Source of the DNA: Treponema maltophilum ATCC 51939
Lineage (GTDB): Bacteria > Spirochaetota > Spirochaetia > Treponematales > Treponemataceae
Assembly (NCBI RefSeq): GCF_000413055.1
Contig: NZ_KE332518.1
Location: 1,675,583-1,739,582, forward strand
Reading direction: 5' to 3'
Length of the DNA: 64,000 nucleotides
Of the stretch, positions 18,107 through 28,417 are shown in pieces (within the stretch, counting starts at the first letter, position 1; every line of letters starts with the position of its first letter). A model generated the notes under the pieces. The model was not told where the DNA came from. It was given only the letters and a program-made list of their open reading frames with translations, and did no database searches. The translations under genes and the position numbers were made by a program.

Positions 18107-19139
18107 GAGTTTTCCTGTATTGTTCCAAAAGCAGGCTTATCTTTTTATAAAAGGGACCGTTGATAACCGAGTCGGGCGTGTTCGCCATTTTTTCGGCGTC
18201 TTTTTTAAAAGAATCTTCCCACAACTTAATTTCGGCAGCACTCAGTTTTACAAGCGTACAGCCCTCGGCACGCATTTTATCGAGATATTCGCGGTCGGAT
18301 TTCTGCTGAACCGAAATAAACTTGCCCTGAGCATTACGCACGGCTTGTTTTAACTGCGCTTTGTATGCGTCGGGAATAGCCTTCCACGTATCGGAAGAAA
18401 CGATAAAAGCCGACATAATCGGATTCAGCGGAACGTCGATAATATACGGAAGCCCCGTGTAGTAGGTCGTCGCATACGCATACATCGGAATACAATAGGC
18501 AACCTTTATGCCGTTTGTGCTTTTTATGCTTTGAAGCATTTTTTCGCCCGGAACGTCTTCCATCGTAAAGCCGGCCGATTTAAAAGCCGCCATTAAGCCG
18601 GGCGACGAGATACCGGAAAATCCCATTTTCGCTTTTTTCAGTTCGTCGGGCGTCCTGATTTCGGTTTTTGTAAAAAAGTTCGCCCAGCCGACGTTAAACC
18701 ATCCCAAAAATTCAAAACCCGCATCTTTGATGGCTTTTTCTATCTCCGGACTCATAGCATCGAGGACGTACGACAATTCATCCTGATTTCTGAAAAGGAA
18801 GGGGACGGTAAGCGTCAGCGCATGAGAGGCGGGTGTAAGCTCGTACACGCCGATGTTCGTAAATACGGCACCGTCGATCGGGCTTTTTTGACCGGGACGC
18901 AGCGCTTTCATTTTTCTGATAACGCCGCCTTCGCCGCCTAAAGCGCTTGCGGTATAGAATTTCAATTCAACCTGTCCGCCTGTTATGCGCGACCATTCCT
19001 GAGCCAAGGCTTTTTGCTCGGTATCCCAAGCCGAACGCGCGGGCGCCACCGACGCCATTTTGACCGTAATTGTTTGGGCGCAAATCACAAAAGAACACGC
19101 ACACAAAAACATGCTTATACAAAATAATTTTATTTTCAT
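18096..19139 (-). CDS. tatP: TRAP transporter substrate-binding protein (TatP/DctP)
   Basis: 347 residues with an N-terminal signal MKIKLFCISMFLCACSFVICAQ. The DctP fold is clear: ITVKMASVAPARSAWDTEQ, GLPYIIDVPLNPIMSAFIVS and an LVKLSAAE..W C-terminal part. A conserved Arg typical of carboxylate binding is seen in related DctP proteins, but T. pallidum TatP was proposed to bind hydrophobic ligands, so I leave the ligand open. Start at 19139 chosen because it gives a proper signal peptide and has GAGGA upstream; the longer open frame is not needed. It follows tatT by 29 bp. Confidence 0.9.
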   Translation of the reverse strand: MKIKLFCISMFLCACSFVICAQTITVKMASVAPARSAWDTEQKALAQEWSRITGGQVELKFYTASALGGEGGVIRKMKALRPGQKSPIDGAVFTNIGVYELTPASHALTLTVPFLFRNQDELSYVLDAMSPEIEKAIKDAGFEFLGWFNVGWANFFTKTEIRTPDELKKAKMGFSGISSPGLMAAFKSAGFTMEDVPGEKMLQSIKSTNGIKVAYCIPMYAYATTYYTGLPYIIDVPLNPIMSAFIVSSDTWKAIPDAYKAQLKQAVRNAQGKFISVQQKSDREYLDKMRAEGCTLVKLSAAEIKLWEDSFKKDAEKMANTPDSVINGPFYKKISLLLEQYRKTHAR

Positions 19140-19168
19140 ATCAATAATCATCCTCGAATCTTTGCACA

Positions 19169-20170
19169 CTAATCCCATTGAATAAAATAATCGTCGACGT
19201 GCTGCAAAAGCCATAAAGCTTTTTTTTGCGCAATCGTAACCGAAAGCCGCTCCTGCGGCCTCGAATCGGGATTTATTGCAAGCGCTTTTTTTAAATTTGC
19301 TTTAAAACCTTCGGCGTCCTGCTGCGGCACGCAAAGGGCGGTCGCATAGGTAATATAGGGGCCGGGTGTTTCGCCCTTTGAAACACGGAACGCTTGTGCG
19401 CTCGCAAAACGGGCGCGCTCCATATCGCCGCCGAATTCGGCCGGAGCCGCGGCATAAAAGGCGGTAAGGGCATCCCAAACGGCGCCGTTGTTATAATCGG
19501 GATCGAGTTCGGCGGCTTTTTCCAAAAGGGCGACCGCACAGGGCAGCGTTTTTAACGCCTGCGTATCCAAAGGATCGGCCGAAAAAGCGCCGAGCCAGCC
19601 GGCCCCGGCCCAATAAGCGGCCGCAACATCGGCAAGCTGCAGTTTCGCAATATAACCCGCTGCGGTATCGAGCGAACCGCTTAAAAGAGCGGCCGTAAAT
19701 CCGGGATACCGCAGTTCGAGGGCGCGCAGGGCGTAGGAGCGGCCGCGAAGATAATGCAGCTTTGCACGTTTTTGTTCTTCCGCCTGCAGCACATACTGCG
19801 AAGCATCGAGCATGTCGGCCGGAGTTTGAACAAACGCGTTCGCATACATAACATATAAAGAACCGGTCATAACGGACAGCCCCTGATGATCGGGGTTTTG
19901 CGCCGCCATGATCTCATACAGTTTTAATGCCGTCGGGAAAAAGTCGCCCATTAAAACAGGATCGCTCTCACCCGTCAATACCGGCATAAGTGAATTTTCC
20001 GGCGCCTTTGGTTTTACAGCTTTGCCTTTTTTGTCGGCTCCCGCAAGAGAATCCGAAAGCGCGTCCAATGCCATGTGTTTTGTAAGCGCGCAGCCGAAAA
20101 ACAAAGCGGTACACAAAAGCGCGCACAAACAGCACAGGCAGCGTAAAAACGCCGGAAAATTCTTTTTCAA
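19169..20170 (-). CDS. tatT: TatT-type TRAP-associated lipoprotein
   Basis: 333 residues. Lipobox LFFGC with Cys about 27, then an all-helical protein with repeated TPR-like pairs (for example AAQNPDHQGLSVMTGSLYVMYANAF, ALLEKAAELDPDYNNGAVWDALTAFYAA). This matches the TatT component that forms a complex with TatP in T. pallidum (Tp0956-Tp0957), a third partner not found in classical TRAP systems. It begins 3 bp after oadB. The order tatT-tatP-tatQM is the same as in T. pallidum. Confidence 0.85.
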   Translation of the reverse strand: MKKNFPAFLRCLCCLCALLCTALFFGCALTKHMALDALSDSLAGADKKGKAVKPKAPENSLMPVLTGESDPVLMGDFFPTALKLYEIMAAQNPDHQGLSVMTGSLYVMYANAFVQTPADMLDASQYVLQAEEQKRAKLHYLRGRSYALRALELRYPGFTAALLSGSLDTAAGYIAKLQLADVAAAYWAGAGWLGAFSADPLDTQALKTLPCAVALLEKAAELDPDYNNGAVWDALTAFYAAAPAEFGGDMERARFASAQAFRVSKGETPGPYITYATALCVPQQDAEGFKANLKKALAINPDSRPQERLSVTIAQKKALWLLQHVDDYFIQWD

Positions 20171-20173
20171 ATC

Positions 20174-21556
20174 TCAGCCTCCGTACGTTGCGATAAATAC
20201 GCCGGCCGCTATAGCCGTGCCGATAACGCCGGAAACGTTCGGTCCCATCGCGTGCATAAGCAAAAAGTTCGACGGATCGTATTCCATTCCCACTTTATTC
20301 GAAACGCGGGCGGCCATAGGAACGGCCGAAACGCCTGCAGATCCGATAAGCGGGTTGATCTTTTCTTTTAGGAACAGGTTCATGAGCTTTGCCATAAGCA
20401 CGCCGCCTGCAGTCGCAACCGCAAAGGCCAGTAGCCCCAAAACGATAATACCCAAAGACTCCCGGTTCATAATCTTTTCGGGCGTCATCTGAGAGCCGAC
20501 GCCCAAGGACAGCAAAATCGAAACGATATTCATAAGCTCGTTTTCGGCCGTTTTGGAAAGGCGCTCGACAACGCCGCATTGTTTAAGGAAGTTGCCGAAC
20601 GCAAGCATACCGATAAGCGGGGCAGCGGGCGGCAAAAGTAAAATCGCAAGCACGAGAATTACAATCGGGAACAGCACTTTTTCTGTTTTGGAAACCTCGC
20701 GCAGCTGCCGCATTTTTATGCGCCGCTCTTTTTCCGTAGTAAGCAGCTTCATAATGGGAGGCTGAATCATCGGAACGAGGGCCATGTACGAATATGCGGC
20801 AACGGCGATAACGGCCATCATATGCCGGGCAAGTTTTCCCGAAACGTAAATCGAAGTGGGTCCGTCGGCACCGCCGATAATCGCGATTGCGCTCGCCTCA
20901 AGCATCGTGTAATCGACGCCGGGTAAAAGGTTCATAAGCGCAACGCCGAAAAGCGTAAGGAAAACGCCGAGCTGCGCCGCCCCTCCGAGCAGGGCTGTTT
21001 TCGGATTTGCAATAAGCGGGCCGAAGTCCGTCATGGCGCCGATACCCATAAAAATAAGCATCGGGAAAAACTCGTTTCCGACACCCATATCGTAGATAAG
21101 GCGGAGCATACCCGAATGTTCGTCGTACATACCCGCGCCGGGAATATTGACGAATACGGTTCCGAATCCGATCGGGATAAGCAAAAGCGGCTCAAAGCCC
21201 TTTGCGGCTCCCAAATAGATAATCAAAAAACCTACGGCCATCATCACCAAGCGCTGCCAACCGAATACGGTATCGATTTTAGACGCGTCGGTCAAATCGG
21301 GAACTTTTTCGGTACCGTTAATAATGAAATTAAGACCGGTATTTTCGATCGTTTTACGGAGAAAGCTCGAAACGGAAATATACGGTACGTTTTCGGAACC
21401 CTTTATAACCGCCGTGCTCATCGTACGGAATGAAGCGACCTCGCCTTCGCTGCCGGATGCAAAAATGCCGCCGACAAACGAAAACACCGCCGCTATCGCT
21501 AAAATAAGCAGGGTTAAATGCAGTACTTTTTTCTTAAAATTATTTTCACCCAACAT
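20174..21556 (-). CDS. oadB: Na+-translocating oxaloacetate decarboxylase subunit beta
   Basis: 460 residues, about nine to eleven membrane segments. Couples decarboxylation of carboxybiotin to Na+ export. Family blocks: [35 protein letters not shown] (Na+-site Asp and Asn), and the C-terminal [18 protein letters not shown]. An N-terminal extension with a membrane segment and 40-50 periplasmic residues is longer than in Klebsiella. Starts 13 bp after oadA. Confidence 0.95.
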   Translation of the reverse strand: MLGENNFKKKVLHLTLLILAIAAVFSFVGGIFASGSEGEVASFRTMSTAVIKGSENVPYISVSSFLRKTIENTGLNFIINGTEKVPDLTDASKIDTVFGWQRLVMMAVGFLIIYLGAAKGFEPLLLIPIGFGTVFVNIPGAGMYDEHSGMLRLIYDMGVGNEFFPMLIFMGIGAMTDFGPLIANPKTALLGGAAQLGVFLTLFGVALMNLLPGVDYTMLEASAIAIIGGADGPTSIYVSGKLARHMMAVIAVAAYSYMALVPMIQPPIMKLLTTEKERRIKMRQLREVSKTEKVLFPIVILVLAILLLPPAAPLIGMLAFGNFLKQCGVVERLSKTAENELMNIVSILLSLGVGSQMTPEKIMNRESLGIIVLGLLAFAVATAGGVLMAKLMNLFLKEKINPLIGSAGVSAVPMAARVSNKVGMEYDPSNFLLMHAMGPNVSGVIGTAIAAGVFIATYGG

Positions 21557-21569
21557 ACGGCGCTCCTGT

Positions 21570-23633
21570 TTATTTTATCTCGGCAAGCGCTTGGCCTGCG
21601 GTAATTGCGGAACCGGGCGATACCAAAAAGTGTACGGTTCCCGCCGAAGCCGCTTTGATTTCCAATTCCATTTTCATGGACTCAATCATAATGATTGTCT
21701 GCCCCGCCGTTACGGCGGAACCTTCGGCTACGGTATTTTTCAAATAGGTGCCGGCAACCGGTGCGTTGATAACGGCGCCGCCCGTAGGTGCCTGCGCAGC
21801 GGGAGGAGCCTGAACCGGAGCAGAAGGAGCTTGAACGGGTGCGGCATTTGCATCACCGATAACCGCAAGCACTTGTCCCGCGGTAATCGCGTTTCCCGCC
21901 GCCGCTTTGAAATGTATGGGGCCGGCTTCGGACGCTTTAATTTCGAGTTCCATTTTCATCGATTCGATCATCATAACCGTTTGCCCCGAAGCAACCTGAG
22001 CGCCGTCGGCAACAAGCAGCTTTAAAAGCGTTCCCGCAACGGGAGCCTTTAACTCAACCGCGCCGGCAGATGCCGCACCGCTTGCGGAACCCGAAGAAGC
22101 TTGAGCGCCGGGAGCGGCAAAGGACACGTTGTATGAAGTGCCGTTTACGGTAACGTTCATCGTGTCGCCGGCCGGGCCGGAAACGACATTGTACGAAGAA
22201 CCGTTTACGGTAACCGTGTAGCTTCCGCCCGCACCCTGTGCGCCGGAAGAAGCTTTCGGCAGCGCGAAAGAATCCGAACTGACCGGGCCTTTTGCACGTT
22301 CTTTAAAGAATTTGGGCGCGACTTTCGGGAACATCGCATAGGTTAAGGTATCTTCGATGGAGCCGTCGCCGCCGTTTTCTTTGGCTTCGGCGGCCATTTT
22401 TTCCAGTTCGTTGGGAATAAGGTCGGCCGGGCGGCAGGTAATCGCTTCTTCCATATTATTCTGTTTTAAAGCTTCTTTTACCAATTCGGGATTCGGTTTT
22501 GCCGGCGTTGCGCCGTATTTTCCGGTTAAAAGGTCGCGCGTTTCCTGCGTGAGCTTTGCGTAGCGGCCGAAAAGCACGTTAAACACGGCTTGCGTGCCGA
22601 CGATTTGGCTTGTAGGCGTTACGAGCGGAATATAGCCGCAGTCTTTTTGTACAATCTGAATTTCTTTTAACACTTCGTCGATTTTATCGGCGGCGCCCTG
22701 TTCCTTCAGCTGGTTTTCCATATTAGAAAGCATTCCGCCGGGAACCTGCGAAGCCAAAATGCGCGTGTCGGCACCCAAAAAACTCGATTCGAATTTGGCG
22801 TATTTTTTGCGGATTTCGCGGAAATAAGAGGCGATTTCCAAAAGCGGTTTTATGTCCAAGCCCGTGTCCATGTCGGTGCCTTTAAAGATTTCGACCATGG
22901 TTTCGGTCGGGCTGTGAGACGTTCCCATGGACATGGACGAAATGGTCGTGTCCAATATTTCCGCGCCCGCTTCGGCTGCCTTCATCAGAGAGGCAACCGA
23001 CATACCCGTTGTGGCGTGGGAGTGAATTTCAATCGGAATATCGACCTTCGCCTTTATCGCCTTCACCAAATCGTAGGCTTCAAAGGGTTTGAGCAAGCCG
23101 GACATATCTTTAATACAGATGGAATCGGCCCCGAAATCGGCATAGGCTTTTGCCAAATTCGCGTACACTTCTTTGGTGTGGTACGGCGTCGTCGCGTACG
23201 AAATGGCCATTTGTACGTGTTTGCCGGTTTTTTTCGCCGCGTCGGCCGCGCGCTTTAAGTTGCGCGGATCGTTGCACGCATCGAAAATACGAAAAACGCT
23301 TACGCCGTTTTTCGCGGCCGCATCGACAAAAGCGTCGACCACGTCGTCGGCATAGTGGCGGTAGCCCAAAAGGTTTTGACCGCGCAAAAGCATCATAATG
23401 GGGGTGTTGGGCAGTTTCGCGTGAAGTTTGCGCAAGCGCTCCCAGGGATCTTCATTTAAAAAGCGGATGCAGGAATCGAAAGTCGCCCCGCCCCACGCTT
23501 CCAAAGCGAAATAACCGATTTTATCCAGTTTATCGCAGATGGGCAGCATATCCGCAGTCGTCATACGCGTAGCATGCAAAGACTGGTGCGCATCGCGCAG
23601 CACCAAGTCGGTAATTTTTACTTTTTTAGCCAT
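21570..23633 (-). CDS. oadA: Oxaloacetate decarboxylase subunit alpha with two biotinyl domains
   Basis: 687 residues. N-terminal carboxyltransferase TIM barrel ([32 protein letters not shown] metal-binding His), then the conserved C-terminal carrier part. Unusually there are two biotinyl/lipoyl attachment domains, each with the [11 protein letters not shown] site; biotin lysines at about 560 and 654. Ahead of them a VNG(S/T)SYNV element also appears twice. Start at 23633 chosen for AGGAGAGA and the family-typical [18 protein letters not shown]; the longer frame would add 17 unnatural residues. Part of oadG-oadA-oadB. Confidence 0.95.
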   Translation of the reverse strand: MAKKVKITDLVLRDAHQSLHATRMTTADMLPICDKLDKIGYFALEAWGGATFDSCIRFLNEDPWERLRKLHAKLPNTPIMMLLRGQNLLGYRHYADDVVDAFVDAAAKNGVSVFRIFDACNDPRNLKRAADAAKKTGKHVQMAISYATTPYHTKEVYANLAKAYADFGADSICIKDMSGLLKPFEAYDLVKAIKAKVDIPIEIHSHATTGMSVASLMKAAEAGAEILDTTISSMSMGTSHSPTETMVEIFKGTDMDTGLDIKPLLEIASYFREIRKKYAKFESSFLGADTRILASQVPGGMLSNMENQLKEQGAADKIDEVLKEIQIVQKDCGYIPLVTPTSQIVGTQAVFNVLFGRYAKLTQETRDLLTGKYGATPAKPNPELVKEALKQNNMEEAITCRPADLIPNELEKMAAEAKENGGDGSIEDTLTYAMFPKVAPKFFKERAKGPVSSDSFALPKASSGAQGAGGSYTVTVNGSSYNVVSGPAGDTMNVTVNGTSYNVSFAAPGAQASSGSASGAASAGAVELKAPVAGTLLKLLVADGAQVASGQTVMMIESMKMELEIKASEAGPIHFKAAAGNAITAGQVLAVIGDANAAPVQAPSAPVQAPPAAQAPTGGAVINAPVAGTYLKNTVAEGSAVTAGQTIIMIESMKMELEIKAASAGTVHFLVSPGSAITAGQALAEIK

Positions 23634-23649
23634 AACTCTCTCCTGTGTA

Positions 23650-23895
23650 TCAGCCGTTTTCTTTTTCATGCACGGCAGCCGCAATGGCCGCGATTACCGC
23701 CGTTTGAGTGCCGCCGCTTTGTCCGGCGGCACGCGCATTGTCCGCGGATTTTTCATTTTTATCCAGTTTTAAGGCTTTTATCAGCTTCGAATTCAAAGTG
23801 ATAAAAACAATCATTATTATTAAAAATAAAAACACAAATCCCATACCGAGCAAGGTCAACTTTAAGCTTTGCCCCAGCATTTCCGTTATTGTCAT
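23650..23895 (-). CDS. oadG: Oxaloacetate decarboxylase subunit gamma
   Basis: 81 residues, one membrane helix (about 10-32: LKLTLLGMGFVFLFLIIMIVFIT) and an Ala/Gly-rich tail ending KENG. OadG anchors the alpha and beta subunits. Length, topology and the position ahead of oadA identify it. It appears to head the long minus-strand run. Confidence 0.88.
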   Translation of the reverse strand: MTITEMLGQSLKLTLLGMGFVFLFLIIMIVFITLNSKLIKALKLDKNEKSADNARAAGQSGGTQTAVIAAIAAAVHEKENG

Positions 23896-23978
23896 AAGGC
23901 CTCCGCAATCAGATTATCGTATAAAATACGTGGTATTTCGATTGTAACGAAAATATAAATCTTGTTCAAGGAGGATAA

Positions 23979-24707
23979 ATGTATTATAATGGGAGCATGA
24001 ATATGATTTTTGTATGCTGCATTCCTTTCTTTATTGCGGCGGCCTTCCATTTGACGTCGTGTCTGCTTTCGAAAACAAAACGGGCTGATGTGTCGAAAAA
24101 AATTCTCATGCCGCTTTTGATTCTTGCGGTCGCGGCCGCCTATTGCCTGTCCTTTGCGGGCAAACGCGTTACCGATCTGGGCCTTTTTCAAATCGTGCTT
24201 TTGTGCATTGCGTTGGCGGCCGGAAACGCGGGAGACATTTTTTTGCTCGGCGACGTAACGCCGAAAAACATGTCCAAGGGCTTGGGCGCTTTTTTGATCG
24301 GGCACATTGTGTACATCGCCCTTCTTTCTTTGACGTTCAGCCTGCCGCCGGTTCCCAGACTGATCGCAATCGTCGTTTTTGCGGTCTATGCCGCAGCCGT
24401 TTACGTCAGTTGGAGGATGAACGGCTCGCCGAAAGGAGCCGTCGGCGCGGCGGTCATCGTGTACGCTTCCGTGCTCGGCTTGTTCAGTTTATTGACGCTT
24501 TTTTATATTATAGGTTGCGTACATGTGGGAATCGGCATTCCGGGGCCGCTATTAAAAATCTATATCGGAACGCTGTTCTTTTTGCTGTCGGACAGTGTGC
24601 TGTCGCATACGATATTCTTTAAACAGTTTTATCAATCGCGCTTTGTCGTTATGCTTACGTATTTAAGCGCGCAATTTTTAATTGTGCTGGGTTTTCTCAG
24701 CATATAA
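23979..24707 (+). CDS. YhhN family membrane protein (lysoplasmalogenase-like)
   Basis: 242 residues, about eight membrane segments. YhhN hallmarks: GNAGDIFLLGD and IGHIVYIALL. Mammalian TMEM86 relatives cleave the vinyl-ether bond of lysoplasmalogen; treponemes can contain plasmalogens, so a lipid role is plausible but unproven here. AAGGAGG precedes the ATG at 23979. A phosphohexomutase gene follows 13 bp later. Confidence 0.88.
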   Translation: MYYNGSMNMIFVCCIPFFIAAAFHLTSCLLSKTKRADVSKKILMPLLILAVAAAYCLSFAGKRVTDLGLFQIVLLCIALAAGNAGDIFLLGDVTPKNMSKGLGAFLIGHIVYIALLSLTFSLPPVPRLIAIVVFAVYAAAVYVSWRMNGSPKGAVGAAVIVYASVLGLFSLLTLFYIIGCVHVGIGIPGPLLKIYIGTLFFLLSDSVLSHTIFFKQFYQSRFVVMLTYLSAQFLIVLGFLSI

Positions 24708-24720
24708 TCGGGAGGCGTTT

Positions 24721-26487
24721 TTGGATACCAACGAAATTATCGCGCGGGCAAAACAGTACATCGCGCAGGAAACGAACGAGGTTTTTCGCAGCGAAGTCGA
24801 AAAACTCGTAAAAGACAATGATATAAAAGAACTGGAAGAGCGCTTTTATCAAAGTTTGGAATTCGGAACGGGCGGTTTGCGCGGCATTATCGGCGGCGGT
24901 ACGAACCGCATGAACACGCTTATGATTCACAAGGCGACTCAAGGCCTTGCAAACTACTGCATTAAAGCGCTGCCCGAACAAGCCGCCGCGGGAAAGCTTT
25001 CGGCCGCCATCGCATACGATTCGCGAAAATATTCGGACGTATTCGCCGAAGAAACGGCATGTATTTTTGCGGCAAACGGCTTTACCGTATATTTATTTAC
25101 CTCGCTTCGCCCCACTCCCGAACTTTCGTTTGCAATACGCACTTTCGGCTGCACAACCGGGGTTGTCGTAACCGCATCGCACAATCCGCCGCAGTACAAC
25201 GGCTATAAAGCGTATTGGTCGGACGGCGCGCAGGTAACGCCTCCGCACGATACGGGGATAATCGACGAAGTAAACAAAGTAAACTCAATTAAAATCATTT
25301 CGAAAGACGAAGGCGTCAGGCAGGGCAAAATCATCCTCATCGACAACGATGTCGACGAAAAATACTGGGCGATGTGCAAACGCCAATTGTTCCGCCCGGA
25401 ATTGATAAAGCAAAAAGCGAAGGACGTGCGCGTTGTCTACACGCCGCTTCACGGAACGGGCGCCATGCACGTCGAAAAAGTGCTGGGCGATTTGGGACTT
25501 ACCGTTATTACCGTTCCCGAACAGCGCAAGCCCGACGGAAATTTTCCGACGGTCGAAAAACCGAACCCGGAAGAAGCGCCGGCCCTTAAAATGGCGATCG
25601 AACTTGCAAAAAAAGAAAAAGCCGACGCCGTTATGGCAACCGACCCCGATGCCGACCGATTCGGCAGCGCCGTTCCCGCCGCAAACGGAGAATGGGTACT
25701 TATAAGCGGCAATCAAATGGGCGTGCTTTTCACCGACTACATCATCGTATCGCGCAAAGAATTGAACAAAATGCCGAAAAATCCCGCGATAATCCGTTCG
25801 ATCGTAACCTCGCCGATGGTCGATTACATTGCAAAAGCGAACGGCGTTCATGTCGACGAATGTTTAACCGGCTTCAAATGGATCGCTTCCGTTATGAACC
25901 GCTACGATACAAAGCGCGATTACAACTACATTTTCGGTTTTGAAGAAAGCTACGGCTATAACGTCGAAACGGAAGTGCGCGATAAAGACGGCGTTTCGGC
26001 TTCGGCCATGTGCGCCGAAATGACGCTGTATTGGAGATCGCAGGGCAAAAGCCTTTTGGAACGCTTGGAAGAACTGTATAAAACCTACGGCTATTTTGAA
26101 GACCGCGCCATTTCAAAGAACTTTTTAGGCGCCTCGGGCGTTCAAACGATGAAAGCCATTATGTCCAAACTGCGCAAAGAAGGACTCAAAACTTTGGGCG
26201 GCAAAAAAGTCGTCATGATCCGCGATGTCGGCGAAGGCTTTTCGTACGATCCGGAAAATCCGCACAAAAAGCAAAAGCTGGATATTCCTTCGAGCAATGT
26301 ATTGCAGTTTTTCCTCGAAGACGGATCGATTGTGAGCGCGCGGCCGAGCGGTACCGAACCGAAAATAAAGTTTTATATAAACGCAGTTGTTTTGGATTCG
26401 CCTTCGCTCGATGCGGCAAAAAAAGATGCAGACAAGTTGTGCTCGGCAATCGAAAAAGAAATTCAGGCCGTACTTGATGCATCATAA
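24721..26487 (+). CDS. Phosphoglucomutase/phosphomannomutase (alpha-D-phosphohexomutase)
   Basis: 588 residues, family with PgcA-type phosphoglucomutases. Phosphoserine loop TASHNPPQYNGYK, metal loop ATDPDADRFG, sugar loop GFEESYGY, phosphate loop RPSGTEPKIKFY. Interconverts hexose 1- and 6-phosphates. I chose TTG at 24721 because GGGAGG stands directly before it and the longer frame merely overlaps the YhhN gene. Its end overlaps the exonuclease gene by 11 bp. Confidence 0.95.
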   Translation: MDTNEIIARAKQYIAQETNEVFRSEVEKLVKDNDIKELEERFYQSLEFGTGGLRGIIGGGTNRMNTLMIHKATQGLANYCIKALPEQAAAGKLSAAIAYDSRKYSDVFAEETACIFAANGFTVYLFTSLRPTPELSFAIRTFGCTTGVVVTASHNPPQYNGYKAYWSDGAQVTPPHDTGIIDEVNKVNSIKIISKDEGVRQGKIILIDNDVDEKYWAMCKRQLFRPELIKQKAKDVRVVYTPLHGTGAMHVEKVLGDLGLTVITVPEQRKPDGNFPTVEKPNPEEAPALKMAIELAKKEKADAVMATDPDADRFGSAVPAANGEWVLISGNQMGVLFTDYIIVSRKELNKMPKNPAIIRSIVTSPMVDYIAKANGVHVDECLTGFKWIASVMNRYDTKRDYNYIFGFEESYGYNVETEVRDKDGVSASAMCAEMTLYWRSQGKSLLERLEELYKTYGYFEDRAISKNFLGASGVQTMKAIMSKLRKEGLKTLGGKKVVMIRDVGEGFSYDPENPHKKQKLDIPSSNVLQFFLEDGSIVSARPSGTEPKIKFYINAVVLDSPSLDAAKKDADKLCSAIEKEIQAVLDAS

Positions 26488-27064
26488 GATCCGCGAATAT
26501 GCGCGCTTGTATGAAGAGGGGGCGGTTTTTACCGCCTTCGATACGGAAACAACGGGCTTATATTGCGAACGCGACCGCATAATAGAAATAGGTGCCGTAA
26601 AATTCGATAAAACCGGCATTTTAGGCACTTATGAAATTCTCATTCACCCCGAAATTTCCGTTCCGCCAAGCGCGTACAAGGTGCACGGTATAAGCGATTT
26701 GATGCTTTCGGGCTGCCCGGTCTTCGCCGCGGCGGCTCCCTCCTTTTTGGACTTTATCGAAGGCACGCGCCTTATCGCCCACAATGCGCCGTTCGACACG
26801 GGCTTTGTAAACAGCGAGTTGCAAAGAGCCGGCCGCCCCGCCCTTGCCTCTCCTTCCGTGCCGGCCGCAGACACGGTTACGCTTGCGCAAAAAGCCTTCC
26901 CCAAGTTAAAAAAATACAATTTGCAGTTTTTAGCCGGCCGCTTCGGTATTCCCAGCGGCACGGCTCACCGCGCCCAAGACGATGCCGGCGTGTGCCGCGA
27001 AGTTTTTTTGTATTGCATCGGCAAACACGAAAAGCAACAAGTTCAGCCGGATTTACCGTTTTAA
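26477..27064 (+). CDS. DnaQ-like 3'-5' exonuclease
   Basis: 195 residues, DEDDh exonuclease. FDTETTGL (Exo I Asp-Glu), AHNAPFDTGFVNSEL (Exo II Asp) and HRAQDDAGV (Exo III His-Asp) are all present. It resembles the proofreading subunit epsilon of DNA polymerase III but could be another DnaQ-type exonuclease. The ATG at 26477, within the end of the mutase gene, gives a normal N-terminus; the longer frame is gene overlap. Confidence 0.9.
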   Translation: MHHKIREYARLYEEGAVFTAFDTETTGLYCERDRIIEIGAVKFDKTGILGTYEILIHPEISVPPSAYKVHGISDLMLSGCPVFAAAAPSFLDFIEGTRLIAHNAPFDTGFVNSELQRAGRPALASPSVPAADTVTLAQKAFPKLKKYNLQFLAGRFGIPSGTAHRAQDDAGVCREVFLYCIGKHEKQQVQPDLPF

Positions 27065-27094
27065 GGTTTGTGTTAACTTTTCCGAAGGAGAAAC

Positions 27095-27631
27095 ATGGCA
27101 GGAAAATTACCTAAATCATATTCGGCGCTTTGCGCCGCATTTTTGTGCGCATGCATGTTTGCTGCAAACGCACAAACGCTTATCGATAAAATCGATGCGA
27201 TTCGGCAAACGGACGCGTTGATTGCCGGTATAGAAAGCGCAACCGATTTGCATGATCTTACATACGAGTACGAAGCGCGCGAAAACAAAAACAAACCACT
27301 TCTTTCGTACGCGGTAACCTTAAAGCAAAACGCCGACTCGAAAACCGTAAAAGCGGTAATACGCGAAACGGGCGACGGCTGGCAATACATATACACGGCA
27401 TGGTTTAGCGACGGCAAGGCGGCGGCGATCAGCGAACTGTATAAAAAATACAACGGCATCACAAAATCGTGGGACGAGCGCTTTGTGCGTACATTTTATT
27501 TCAGCGATGACCGCGTTTTTGCCGCCGAATACAAAGACGAAAAACCGCGTCTTATTTTGGAAGAAAAACAACTCAACAAAGAACGCGCCGCAAAAATCAT
27601 GCAAATCGTGCAAAAATCCTTGAGGAGATAA
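27095..27631 (+). CDS. Exported protein of unknown function
   Basis: 178 residues. Signal peptide MAGKLPKSYSALCAAFLCACMFAANAQ with cleavage probably after ANA. The mature part alternates beta-prone and Tyr-rich segments (GWQYIYTAWF, RFVRTFYFSDDR). I do not recognise a family. GAAGGAGAAAC precedes the ATG. It is 2 bp before the alpha/beta hydrolase gene, so the two are co-transcribed. Confidence 0.7.
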   Translation: MAGKLPKSYSALCAAFLCACMFAANAQTLIDKIDAIRQTDALIAGIESATDLHDLTYEYEARENKNKPLLSYAVTLKQNADSKTVKAVIRETGDGWQYIYTAWFSDGKAAAISELYKKYNGITKSWDERFVRTFYFSDDRVFAAEYKDEKPRLILEEKQLNKERAAKIMQIVQKSLRR

Positions 27632-27633
27632 AA

Positions 27634-28410
27634 ATGACTATTCATGAATTCGGAACGGAAAAGAAAGAGGTTCTTGTCTTATTTCATCCACTCGGCGCGC
27701 GGTGGGATGTTTTCAACTATGTAACGCCGACATTGCAAAAAGACTTTCATCTTGTCATTCCCGCAATGCCCGGTTTTGATCCGGACGCGCCGGAAACGGA
27801 TTTTACCTGCGTAGAACGGATTGCCGACGAAACGGCCGCATGGCTTATAAACAGAGGACACAAAAGCATTACCTGTCTTTACGGCTGTTCCATGGGCGGA
27901 GCAGTCGCGGCGCGGATGCTTGCAGTCCGAAAGCTGCATGTCGATTGTGCCGTGCTGGACGGCGGCATGACTCCGTATCGGTTTTGGAAGCCGCTGACCT
28001 ACCTCATCGGCATCCGTGATTTTATGATGCTGGAAATCGGCAAACATATGAGCGTTAAAGCGCTGCGGAACATGTTCGACCCTGAAAAATACACGGAAGA
28101 CGATCTCAAATACATTAAGAATGCAATGAACGGTATGAGCGCGAAAACGATTTGGCGTTCGTTCTATTCCTGTAATAATTACTCCATGCCCGATCCCGTT
28201 CCGCAGATTAACAGCCGAATAGCATATTGGTACGGTGCCGATGAAAAAAAAGCGCGGAAATGGGACATCGAATATATCCGTAAAGCGTTTCCCACTGCAC
28301 AGATCATTGAAAACACGGGAATGGATCACGCCGAATTTTTTACGCTGCATCCGAAGGAATTTTGCGAAAAGCTGACCGCATGGATCCGTTTGCCCGGCTC
28401 AAGTAATTAA
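27634..28410 (+). CDS. Alpha/beta hydrolase
   Basis: 258 residues. The nucleophile elbow is GCSMGG (Ser near 87), the oxyanion region FHPLGARWDVF, and the C-terminal catalytic His is likely in GMDHAEFF. No signal peptide. Substrate unknown; sequence similarity to esterases and thioesterases is generic. AGGAG is partly inside the preceding stop context. Confidence 0.82.
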   Translation: MTIHEFGTEKKEVLVLFHPLGARWDVFNYVTPTLQKDFHLVIPAMPGFDPDAPETDFTCVERIADETAAWLINRGHKSITCLYGCSMGGAVAARMLAVRKLHVDCAVLDGGMTPYRFWKPLTYLIGIRDFMMLEIGKHMSVKALRNMFDPEKYTEDDLKYIKNAMNGMSAKTIWRSFYSCNNYSMPDPVPQINSRIAYWYGADEKKARKWDIEYIRKAFPTAQIIENTGMDHAEFFTLHPKEFCEKLTAWIRLPGSSN

Positions 28411-28417
28411 ATACATT

